64,000 bases of DNA from Ciona intestinalis (lineage: Eukaryota > Chordata > Ascidiacea > Phlebobranchia > Cionidae): the NCBI RefSeq assembly GCF_000224145.3, contig NC_020172.2, positions 2,649,557 through 2,713,556 on the forward strand. Direction: 5' to 3'. Within the stretch, counting starts at the first letter, position 1, and each line of letters starts with the position of its first letter. The position numbers were made by a program, and so were the translations under genes. The notes below the pieces were generated by a model that did not search any database, had not been told where the DNA came from, and worked only from the letters and a program-made list of their open reading frames with translations. Shown piece by piece: positions 1 to 10,188 of this stretch.

Positions 1-284
1 ATTATAGCCATAAGATTAAGACTACCTGGAATGTCATTACATGGTTTAGCACCCACCTTTAATAGCTTAAAATTGGTTAAGTTCCTAAACAAGAAAGTAT
101 ATTGAATTCAATAAATTAACTAAATTATTTAATGAGGATGGCCATGTTTGACAACAACAATGTAACTACATTTCAAAAGTGCCCCTCCTGATTTTACAAA
201 AAAAAAATTAAAAATATGGTCTCATTCTATGCTACGAGAAACGTTTATAAAATTTTTAGTGTGGTAAAAACCAAAAATTGTCAC

Positions 285-3200
285 CTCCAGCTTCGCATGC
301 ATCCTTGTGGAACCATGCAGCACCGTCGTCATTTACAGCTTCACGACAGAAAAACTTCTCCTGCGAGGTTCCGTCTTCGCATTTTAAATCACATGTTGAA
401 TCAATTTTGTTGAGGTTTGTGCAGGTGAGACCTGTCTTGAAAAGCTCCGATAGCAAGGGATGGCAACGTACGCTTTCTCTGTCTGTTGCATTTAATTAAA
501 ATTTTATAAATCCAACATCTTTTTTTAATTTTTAAAGAGTTGTTAAAAGTATTTTTTTATAAAGGTATTGTTTAAAGTAATTGTTTAATTTTTTTGTCTT
601 ATAACAGAAAAAATAGATTTATTGGTGTATTAAAAAAAAGTTCAAAGTTTCAACATTTAATTATGTATTTGAAATGATTTAATGAGATATTTTTAAATGT
701 ATTTAAAAATCTAGTTTAAAAATGTATTTTAAAAAAATAAAATAAATGATTAAAAAACAATTATAAACAGGTGTAAATTGAGATTTTTTTTATATTAAGG
801 AAATAAAAGTATTTAGAAAAAACTAAAATATATATATATTAAAAAATATCTGAAAATTTTACATTGTACTTACTAAAACAAGTAGGAGGGGGGTCTGACC
901 ATGTTTTTTCAGGAGTGCATGTGGTCACTGGTTCACCACGAACACTATAACCATCCGCACATGAGAAAACACAAGCTGTACCAACATTGTATTCATTTGC
1001 GCAAGATATCTGACCATTTTCCAGTTCGCCCAACTCTGAACACTTGCCTAGTAAATTAAAAAAAGATAATATTGTATGCATGCATCAATATTTTTATTGG
1101 CGCCATTGCACAGTGGATAGAAGAAATGGTTCAGAGCTCGTCGCTGCTACCATTGTGGACGTATAACGACTGACAGTAACTGAAAATTTGTGACCTTTAA
1201 AAATTTGTGTCCTGACAGTACCTGAAAATTTGTGTCCTTTAGCAAGACAATTAATCGCAAATTCTTCAACCCAGTGGCCACCGATGGGTTGTCTAAATTG
1301 TAACCCACACAGAAAAAACATCTAAATTTTCAGTTACTGTCAGTCGTTAAATAAGGTTTGCAAAATAACTGTTACATAAAAAAGTTGTTTGTATTTAAAA
1401 TGAACAGAACTTTTGTTTATAAAGAATTAATAATATTTCACATACTGTCAATCATTCATTAAGGTTTGCACAATTACTGTTACATAAAAATCTATTGTAT
1501 TTAAAATAAACAGAGTTACCAGAACAAGTTGGTTTTGGATGTGACCATTTCCCAGCATTGCTGCATGTAAGAACAGCTTCCCCTGTTAGAGATGCACCCT
1601 CGTTGCATGTAAATGTACATACTGACTCAAATGAGTTGGCATTGGAGCAGCTAACTAGACCATCAGCAGGGCTGGTTAGTATGGAACATGATGGAGCTGG
1701 AAAATAATGTAATGCATTTAGTCGCGCACCCAGGGGGGATTTTAAAGGTCTTGTATCTCCTTTTTAAGGTATTGAAACCCTCTATTTTTTCTACAACTTA
1801 GACAACTCATCGGTGACCATTAGTGGTTAGAGCAATTGCCAATAAGTTTCTTGCCCAAGGACACATACGCCCGCAGTGGTAGCAGCGACAAGCCTTGAAC
1901 CCATTACCTTTTGGTTGAAGGCACGCGTGGTAACCACTGAGCAAAGATACCAAACTTACTATAACAAATGACTTACTGTAACAAGCAGGAGGATCAGGAA
2001 CCCAAGACCTTGAGGATTGGCAAGTGATAATTGGCTCCCCATTCATTTTATATGGGGGTAAACATGAGAATGTACAAACTGAGTTTATGCTGTTTCCATT
2101 TGTACAGCTCAGTAGGGCATTTGCAGGGTTTGCCAGAACTTGACAACCAACTGTGACAGAAGCCATGTTAGAATATGGACATTTATATTATAATAAATTG
2201 GATGAGAAAAAGTACTGTATAAGACAAGAGTGTTAAATATATTATATATATGACCACGCTGCAATTTTTTTATGGAATTATAAAGCCAGTCAAGCCATTA
2301 TATAAAAACTAAAAACAATTTTATTAGGAACAAAATTACACTCTTAAAATGTCTTTTAATGACTTTCATTTTGCTGCTTATCCCTCCTTGTATTTTAATT
2401 AATCTGATCTTCGTTACTGTATTTAAAGAGATATAGTACTGTTCTGTAGGCTAAATTGGAACACCTTTAGCACATAATATCTTAATATGATGATCGTGTT
2501 TTGAACAATTAACAACGGTCTATAGAAGTTTAAGGATACGCTTTTATAATTCTTTGAATGTTCTTTGTTTACCACCAATTGGGACACGAAAATAGAACGA
2601 AAAGGTGTCCCATCCTCCCCACCCTACTATATATAAAAATTATGCACCCTACTAACTAATATGTTATCTTACGTGATGCAAGGCATATAGGAGAAGGTTC
2701 GGTCCAATACGATTGCTGGCAAGTAACTGTTTCGGGCCCAGACAAAGTACGATCACCTGCGCATGTGAAGCTACATATCGAGTTAGCATTATAATCGTCT
2801 GAACATGACATTTGTACTCCAGGGCCATTGGTAATACTTGGGCATGCAGAAGAAGTTTGAACTGAAATAAACATTATTAAATGATTTTTTTCGAATATAC
2901 AGTATATATATTTATTTTAACATCATGAAATTGCTATTAAATACTTAATTAAATGTTTACACCTTTTTAAATCTCTTTTTGTAAAATTATGAAACAATAA
3001 ATTAAACGAATTACCTAAACCAATAACTTTATAAAAAAAATTTGAACAACTCCCTAAAATTAAAATAAGAAGCTAAATTTATAATAAGTTTATAAATTTC
3101 CTGATCATAAACTGGTATATGGTTGTAATCTATTACAATTTACTTGCTTGGCACGAAAAAAACAGTTGTTATAACACAGCCACACGAGTGTTCTGTTTCA

Positions 3201-6200
3201 TACACCTCGTGCCAGCTCACGAGTTAGCATGTATGTTACTTTGTTGGTGATTATATTTTGTAGAATTTTTTTAATTCTTTTATGTGTGGCTAATAATTTG
3301 GGCAACCCATTAGTGACCACTGGGTTGGAGCGATTGCTGTTAAGTGTCTTGCCTAAAGACACATACCCCCACAATGCCCACAACTCATTACGTAAGAGGT
3401 GCGCTAACCACTTTGTCAAAGCTCGGAAACTACACAATAAATATCCACAAGCAATATTACAATAATAAAACCTACAACATATTTTATAAATCACACACAA
3501 TATGCTTAGCACTTTTAAATCATTGTTTTCAGGCCAATTTTCCTTAAAATTCAAGTAGAACCTTTAAAGTAATTTAAACAGTTCTTACCAGTACAAAAAG
3601 GATAACTACTCTCTGACCACAGTCCGTTATAGCATGTGGTTTTGTCAATACCATTCAAAGTAAGAGTGGGTGTACTGCATGAAAATGTGCATTCCGAACC
3701 AGCTGAAATACCGTTTGTACATGATTGCTCAACACTTTGGCCTAATGGAATAGGGGAACATCCTACAAGAAAAAAAAATAGTTTAGCAAATTTCGCAAAA
3801 ACATTGACTGGGGTTAAATTAATTATAAACCCACCAAATACTGTTCATAATGGTTTTTTAAACTTAAAAATAAACATTAAAATTAAAAATTATTTGAATG
3901 AAACTTTTTTCCCTCATGGCGTGGCATTAATAGTGGTTATAAAACACCTGTTCTGTTTTATACACACGGTGTTGCTTACAAGTTACCACATATTTATCTT
4001 TGTGGTTAATTTTTTTATTTTTAGGGGGTTTATTTTAATGCATGGCTGACAATAGACAATTCATATTGAATGAATGGTTTGAGCAATTGACGTTAAGTGT
4101 CTTGTCCAAGGCAAGGACACATACACACGCATGGTAGTGGAAACTAGTGATCTCTAAATGTTAAAAAACATTATGCTAGATACACTTTTGTCAAATATAT
4201 ATAAAATTGTATGTTCTACTTTCTATGTTACTATATTCTATATTTCCCTCAACCAGTGTGCGTTTTATATTATGTCTATGTTGTTATATATACTATTTCT
4301 ATTAGTTGTGGTGATAAGGCAGTGGTTGAAAATTTAAAATGTACTTTAGTTCAGTTGTGCATGGTGTGTGTTAAAATTATCGAGTAAAGCTAGTAGGTAA
4401 AGACTTTTATTCAGTAACAGTAAAAGAATACCAACTTCCAGCATTTCAGACCGTTTTTCAAAGTCGCCAAATTTTTTAATTTTTTTTTTAATAACCTACC
4501 CCCAGCAGGAATACTGGACGTCATAGCTGAACAGGACGGTTGTGGATTGTCCCAGGATCCAGACACGCAAGTACGAGTTGCTGATCCACTTAGTTCAAAC
4601 AATTCAATGCAAGTATATGTACACACAGAACCACTATTTCTTGCATCAGTACAGGTAACCCTCGAAGCAAGAGGATATGGTTCGTAGGCACAAAATGTGT
4701 TTCTTCCTTTTACTGTGGAAATGGATAGCAAAATTTAGTATTTTTTTATAAGTATATAAATGTGTAGTTTGTTACAAGTATATAAATGTTAACTTTTTAC
4801 AAGTGTACAAATGTGTAGTTTTTTACGGGTACATAAATTTACAGGAAGATTTCTTGGTTATTAAATGCACACAGCAGTTTAAACGGAAGCAGAAAAAATC
4901 AAAGTTCAAAGTTTTAGAACTCACTGAGCTGTAATAAAAACTACTGCAGGTTTTTTAAAAGCTTAAAAACAAAGTTTTGAACTATATATAGCTTTGTATA
5001 AAACCATGGAACTATTTCCTATTGCTTACTTGCTAAATCTCTAGTGCATTGAGGTGGTTGATTTGTCCAACCACTGTATAAACATCTAGTATTCGGACTT
5101 CCTTTAAGCTTGTAATAGTTTTGGCATGAGAAAATACAGCTTGACAAAAAATGGTAAGCATTGGAGCAAGTAAAGTGACCATGAAAGGGGTGTTGAAGGG
5201 GGGTGCAGCTGCCTATTCTTGCAGCAACTGGTGATGGATAAATTTATTTTGTTTATCTTCATCTAGCAAGGCAATAACTGTTATAATACCACAGGTCCAC
5301 AGGTGCACTACTTTATAAACTTTTTAGTGACCAATGAGTTAGAGCAAAAGTCGGTAAGTGTCTTGATCCTAACCAAAAACAGTAGCACTGTCAAGTTTTG
5401 AACCCTTAACCGTTAACTCAAAGTTAAGCATGCTAAACAGTGTGCCACTTGTATTCATGTACTGTAACGTTAAAAAAAGTGTTAGACTGACTGTTAAAAA
5501 AACCTATAGCTTACCTTGCGTGCTTTTTTTGCACACAGGTGGTGTTGCGCTCCATCCTTGAAAATGACAAACTGTCTGTTGGTTGCCAACCAACTTATAG
5601 CCAAGAAAACAAGTGTAAGAACAAACTGATCCAGCATGGTTGCCATTTGTACATGATACTTCACCATTGCTGAAACTTTGGAGGATGTGACACAATATAG
5701 GTGGCTCTATATAAAAAGTGGTGGTGTGTAAAATTTAAAGCGATATGCAGAAATGTAAAAATAGAGTAATGAAACATAAAAGTAACTTGCTACAATGTTA
5801 CATAATTTACATTTTTTCAAAAGCATAAAAATTGTTTTGTGCCCTGAAAAAATAAATTCAGGCAAAAATAAATAATCAATCATATTTTTGACCACGCTTA
5901 TTTTCTTCTAATTATATGTAAATATAATTTTAAGCGCAAGGATGTTTTTCAAATATTGGCTACCCTAGTAAAAGAGACAAATAAAGATACTATTATATCT
6001 CACCTGTAGAAAAACTTCTAAAACATGATGGTTTCGAATTAGACCAAATGCCAGAATGGCAAACAGTGTTTGAATCACCATTAAGCTCATAAGTTTCGTT
6101 GCAATAGAAATAACAAATAGAACCGATGTTGTTGGAATTGGAACAAATTATTCGCCCGTTTGAAAAGTGAGTAAATGAAGGGCATTTCACATTTAACTCT

Positions 6201-6815
6201 TGTGGAACTAAGAAATGTAAAAGGATTACAAGCAACATTTTATCCCATGCACAATATTTTTCATTATAAGCAATGAACCAAATTTGTGGTAAATACAAGG
6301 ATTTCTTTGTGGGTGATTACTATATAAAACTATATGAAAAACTGTCAGAAAATTAATTAAATAAGGAAATAAATATTTTACAAAAAAAACTGCGAAACAT
6401 GATTGAATCTCAAAAAGTACAGTCCAAAGCGTTTTAACTAAATAATGAAATGTGACTAGCTCATGTTTTATCCTTAGTGAAGAATCCTCCAGTATGTGCA
6501 TACCACAACACATGTAAAGACAGTTAAGTAAATCTTGTTTTATAAAGACACTGAACACGTGTGTTTTATGTCAGAGAACAATTGCTACAAAGCAGTGCAC
6601 AAATATGTTCATGATAAAGAAAGGCCATGCGTTCAGTGTCTTTATAAAACAGTAAAAAACACCATGAAAAAGTACTACTTACATTATACAATGATACTCT
6701 AAATACATTATATGTTAAGCAGTATCAGGTAATTAATGTTTTACTGACCTGCCGGCTTGTTGAACAAAAGAAAAATTGCCAGAGCGCAAATTCTTGTCTG
6801 TAAAAATTGTTTCAT
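285..6815 (-). CDS. Multi-sushi (CCP/SCR) secreted or surface protein, partial at its C-terminus
   Basis: Eleven exons, read from the right: 6815-6749 (signal peptide, MKQFLQTRICALAIFLLFN then KPA), 6207-6004, 5706-5515, 5212-5030, 4712-4500, 3762-3589, 2861-2673, 2150-1977, 1696-1520, 1047-874, 482-285. All junctions are GT-AG and all introns are phase 1, so each exon is a symmetric unit carrying one sushi module. Typical modules have six cysteines in the order C...C(T/S)N(G/A)N..SVC.F.C...L.G....C...W...P.C, which is the selectin-type variant rather than the four-cysteine complement type. About 648 residues are present; no stop or membrane segment is seen, so the gene continues left of the window. 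The exon at 482-285 is the most divergent module. Sushi proteins act in adhesion, complement-like recognition or matrix; the exact partner cannot be read from sequence. Exon borders are confident; which transcript ends exist is unknown. Confidence 0.88.
1098..1318 (+). mobile_element. SINE copy with internal duplication
   Basis: It lies in the intron between the sushi exons at 1520 and 1047. The head (gccattgcacagtgg) and the middle block (caacccagtggccacc) match the SINE family described at 37742. The segment CTGAAAATTTGTG(A/T)CC is repeated inside the copy. The 3' third is missing. Confidence 0.7.
1796..1949 (-). mobile_element. SINE copy, 5' half
   Basis: Antisense copy ending in the tRNA-like head (gaacccattacc ... 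gtggtaaccactg). It sits 28 bp from the splice donor of the sushi exon at 1977. Confidence 0.75.
2434..2631 (+). mobile_element. MITE, TA-flanked
   Basis: Right inverted repeat intact (ggtgtcccatcctccccacc), left repeat decayed. It is the only MITE of this family within the sushi gene. Confidence 0.75.
3166..3432 (-). mobile_element. SINE copy, nearly full length
   Basis: Antisense copy in the intron between sushi exons 3589 and 2861, reading from cgagtgttctgtttcatac to the head gcgctaaccactttg. Four overlapping long ORFs here are repeat shadows. Confidence 0.85.
3927..4175 (-). mobile_element. SINE copy, diverged
   Basis: Antisense; gttctgttttatacacacgg through cttgtccaaggcaaggacac. The tRNA-like head is hardly recognisable, suggesting an old copy. 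Confidence 0.65.
5277..5442 (-). mobile_element. SINE copy, strongly diverged
   Basis: Antisense remnant with accaatgagttagagcaa and gtaagtgtcttgatcc, located between sushi exons 5515 and 5212. Confidence 0.5.
6537..6650. repeat. 20-bp perfect inverted repeat with 74-nt loop
   Basis: Arms 6537-6556 (gttttataaagacactgaac) and 6631-6650 are exact reverse complements; imperfect pairing continues a few bases on both sides. It lies in intron 1 of the sushi gene. It may be a small foldback element; no clear target duplication was seen. Confidence 0.85.
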
Positions 6816-7044
6816 TTTCTTTATTGCACACCTAATACTATTATCATCAAAACCATTGATTAGTTCAATCTGAAAGTGATTTTAATTAATCTAAGTCTAG
6901 TTTTATTGAACATTGCATACGTTTAAATAACATGGAGCTATACAGAGAAGACGGAAAAATTTTTCCGCTAGGAAGCGATGACAAATTCGTTTCTCTATTT
7001 TATGGGGAGCAGTTAGTTTCACGGTTTATACACATAAGATATAA

Positions 7045-7085
7045 ACCCCTAACCCCTAACCCCTAACCCCTAACTCCTAACCCCA
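7045..7085. repeat. CCCCTAA short tandem array
   Basis: About five to six units of ccccTAA, one of them actccTAA, inside the transposon at 6930-7445. It resembles a telomere-type repeat but has an extra C. Confidence 0.9.
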
Positions 7086-7131
7086 AACTCGTCAAACAAA
7101 AAAAACTTGAAAAAAAATATAAAAAAGTATT

Positions 7132-7211
7132 CCACTGTGCGGGACTCGAACCCGGTAAAAATGAAACAAAGAGAGTTTACGACCGCACGCAAACCGCTAC
7201 ACCACAGGCAC
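7132..7211 (-). pseudogene. tRNA-like segment inside a transposon
   Basis: On the minus strand it reads GTGCCTGTGGTGTAGCGGTT (A-box-like, TGGTGTAGCGG) and ends with an exact B-box core GGTTCGAGTCC. The outer stem pairs for about five of seven bases, and the anticodon arm is poor. It could be a decayed tRNA gene, or a promoter-bearing segment kept by the element. A working tRNA is doubtful. Confidence 0.5.
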
Positions 7212-7454
7212 AGACCCGACGACAATAAACACAACGAAAGAGCGTATATAACCGACCTAATGTGGGAAATATGTTCTTACTAGTGTTTTATGTATTTAGT
7301 AAGGTATTTTTATTATTTAATTAATTTGTTTTACACTTATTAACAATTTGTAGTGCTGTTTTGTTCGTTTTTCCGTATTTTTTAATTTAAATAATTACCG
7401 CCTCTAGCGGAAAAAAATTTCCGCCTTCTTTGTATAGTCCCATGTGTTTAAATA

Positions 7455-9244
7455 AGCATGTACGGTACTGGTACTGCTGTCACAGAAAACAGCTTCGCGC
7501 CAATTTCGACTTGTTTACATACCAAAGTAAACCTGGTACGCAGTATCCAGTATGACAAACAAAAGTTTAAAATAGACTTGGTTTTTAGGGATGTAAACTT
7601 TCGGTGATGTCGCATATTGTGATTTATGTATAAAAAATCAAAACGTTTACAAAACACATGGAGACATTAAATTGAATTTTCGACAACATATAAAAAGATA
7701 TTTGGAAATTAAATTGGATTTTCGATAACATAACGTGTATATATTTCCCTAGTGTATGTTGAGCTGGTTTATAACTTTGTCAAATAAATTCAAGCTTATA
7801 CAATGAGAAGAAACGATGCAGCATGTAATGAAATTTTACAATCGTCTTTCGGGTTAAATCAGGAGATTGCTATGTGCGTGAGAATATCACCGTGTTTGAC
7901 GTGAGGTATAAACGTCTCTAAAAATAATGTATGTCGGCTGTGTGCGTCATTATATAGGCCCAACTAGGGTTTAGAAAAATAATTATATCACTACGTTTTT
8001 TTTCCGTGAGCATACTCATATACAGCGTGTGCTTTTACTATACACGAAAAATGTTCCTTAATAATTATGTACATTCACAGTTTATTAAGAGTATCGGGGT
8101 ATTTATGTTTTTACGTACGGTGCGTTAGTTATACTCATTCTATATCTGTACCGTCGCGTTAAATGTTCTATTAATAAAACCAGCGGGGCACTATACGTCG
8201 TGTATACGTGCAACTGACTGGAATATTTATATATACATAACGAAATAAAAAAACAAAAACATTTTAAATATTTGGTATAGGAAATTCCGAAAAAAGTTTT
8301 TAAAAATGAAAGTTTCTTTTTATTCAAGGCAGAGTAAATTAAAACAAAATTTCACAGTCTTTGGCTATTTAGATTAATAAGACATATATGTACACCAGAC
8401 GTTTAAAAGCCAAGCAATAAAAATATCTGCCAACGTTTGCTTTTCTAATAAATGCATACGTTACGGTAATGACTTTAAAAACCTTTTGAAATTTTCCGTG
8501 AATTCAGCTGAGTGAAACTGATGACGCAGGTGTATCAAGTCAATAAATTCCACATGGTAAAACACGCGACGTTCTGTAGTTTCTCTTCTATTATATAAAA
8601 TCCCCCGAGTAAATAAGGGAGAAAAGCACAAACAAATGTTTTGCTACATACTCGCGGGACGAGAGCGAGTGTTTTGAGTTGATGAAACGACGCAAGAAAA
8701 AAGCAACTAGAAATATAAGCACTGCGTTTGATTCAGCGTGAGCTTACTTCAACAGTAAGGTGATGGGTGCGTATGCGTACAGTTTTAAATATGCAGCTAA
8801 CTAGAATGATAACTAGATTAAAGGATCAGAGAATGCTTTGAATATAACAAAGTTAAGATAGTGTAAGGCGACAGTTTAGTTCTATAAAAAGTCGTTATAC
8901 GTTTTTCGATAGTGTGGGCAAAAAGTTTTAGCGAAATTTCCGCTTAAGTTTATGAATAAAGTATTTCATATTTCCGGCGGATATTGGGGTTTTTAGTGAA
9001 AAGATAGCATGAGATTTACTTATAAATCGGGTGTTGTCATCCCGCCGAGACACTGCTTCGACGTAAAATTAATGAAAGCGAGGCACGTTTTGAGTACACG
9101 CATTGCTGCCGAGTCTGCACGATTTTTTGGCGCATTTACAAAAACAAATATATATTTGCGTTGATTCTTATAGCAGTCATGAGGTTACTAAGGAAACTGT
9201 TTGATTAAAAGGAAGCGTTGCAAGAATGTTGCTCATTTTTTCAT
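7455..9244. other. Gene-free spacer between sushi gene and P450
   Basis: About 1.8 kb of AT-rich sequence with no supported exon on either strand. A TATA-like tatataaaa at about 8593 stands before a GC-richer stretch (8640-8760) and could mark a promoter, but no transcript is evident. Confidence 0.5.
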
Positions 9245-9446
9245 AGTAGGGCTGGGAAAGACAGGACAGCTTATTTAGCACATATACTGTAGTATTCAAC
9301 AATCCGATGGCGTTTTAAACAATTAAGAGCGGTATATTGTAGACGTAAGGAAACAGTTTTATAATTCCTCATATGTTCTTTGTTTACTGCCAAATTGGAC
9401 GAGAAAACGTAATTAAAAGGTGCCCCATCTTCCCCCACCTACTATA
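9245..9446 (+). mobile_element. MITE
   Basis: TIRs tagtagggctgggaaag and cttcccccacctacta with the usual ttctttgtttactgcc interior. It lies about 0.7 kb before the P450 start. Confidence 0.85.
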
Positions 9447-9703
9447 CTAGACTTATAATGTATACAATTCATTATGTATTGGTATTTAAAATCTATGCAT
9501 AAATGTAGAGCTAGCACCTAAGGCTAAATTAATGGGAATGTTATTTTCCTATGCCTGATCTATAGAGCTATAAATTATGGCTGTCAGATTCTGAACAGTG
9601 AAAAATCGCTTTGGTGCATATACAACAGACTTGGCATTGCACATAGCAGGCAACAATATTATAATCAAAATTGTTAACTACTAAGTCTAGTTGTATGAAC
9701 CAG

Positions 9704-9837
9704 TGAATGAATGAATGAATGAATGAATGAATGAATGAATGAATGAATGAATGAATGAATGAATGAATGAATGAATGAATGAATGAATGAATGAATGAAT
9801 GAATGAATGAATGAATGAATGAATGAATGAATGAATG
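9704..9837. repeat. (TGAA)n microsatellite, about 33 units
   Basis: 134 bp of uninterrupted TGAA repeats. It directly abuts a SINE 3' end and looks like that element's (ATTC)n tail expanded in place. The long minus-strand ORF here (IHSF repeats) is an artefact of the repeat. Confidence 0.97.
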
Positions 9838-9893
9838 TAACTAGCTTTATCCTCGTGTGGCCGGAAAACGACGGTCGTTATAACACGAGTGTC
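9838..9893 (-). mobile_element. SINE 3' fragment
   Basis: taactagctttatcctcgtg through cgttataacacgagtgt. Only the tail-proximal end remains, next to its expanded tail. Confidence 0.75.
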
Positions 9894-10140
9894 CATACTT
9901 TAATATTCTGTTTAAGGCGGAAACATTATAGTGTAATGTAAGGTTTAAGCTATTAGTATGAATATTACTCGCCGTAGAAACTCGTCCTTATAAAACAGAA
10001 ACTGCTACTTTTCTACAATTAGTTTAATACATTTTCTAAAATGATTAATTTACAAAGTTGTTTATTCCCAAAACTAATTTATAAACTTTTTTTTAGCCAC
10101 ATAGTTGAATGAAGGGCGCTTGAGAAACCAAAACAGAACA

Positions 10141-10188
10141 ATGATTACGGATGGTCGTCAGTTAAGGGTTTCGTTATGCCAACACTGA
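10141..10188 (+). promoter_or_regulatory. Upstream ORF overlapping the P450 start codon
   Basis: A 15-codon frame ([15 protein letters not shown], stop 10186-10188) begins 35 bp before the P450 ATG at 10176 and ends after it in another frame. If it is in the mRNA leader it would be expected to lower initiation at 10176. Confidence 0.4.

Larger units (their letters stand above)
6930..7445. mobile_element. Non-autonomous DNA transposon, 516 bp, 9-bp target duplication (Mutator-like?)
   Basis: Terminal inverted repeats of about 45 bp: the left end acatggagctatacagagaa is matched by the reverse of the right end (acatgggactatacaaagaa), continuing through gcggaaattttt-type sequence to ccgctag. The element is flanked by identical 9-mers gtttaaata at 6921-6929 and 7446-7454. 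Nine-base duplications are typical of Mutator-like elements, so that class is inferred. It has no coding capacity. Inside are a telomere-like CCCCTAA array and a tRNA-like segment. It lies just upstream of the sushi gene start. Confidence 0.8.

Noticed and set aside
3198-3554. 118-residue minus ORF and overlapping plus ORFs
   Set aside because: They lie in an intronic SINE and share no splice phase with the sushi gene.
9687-9896. Minus-strand ORF of repeated IHSF units
   Set aside because: It is only a translation of the TGAA microsatellite and the SINE fragment beside it.
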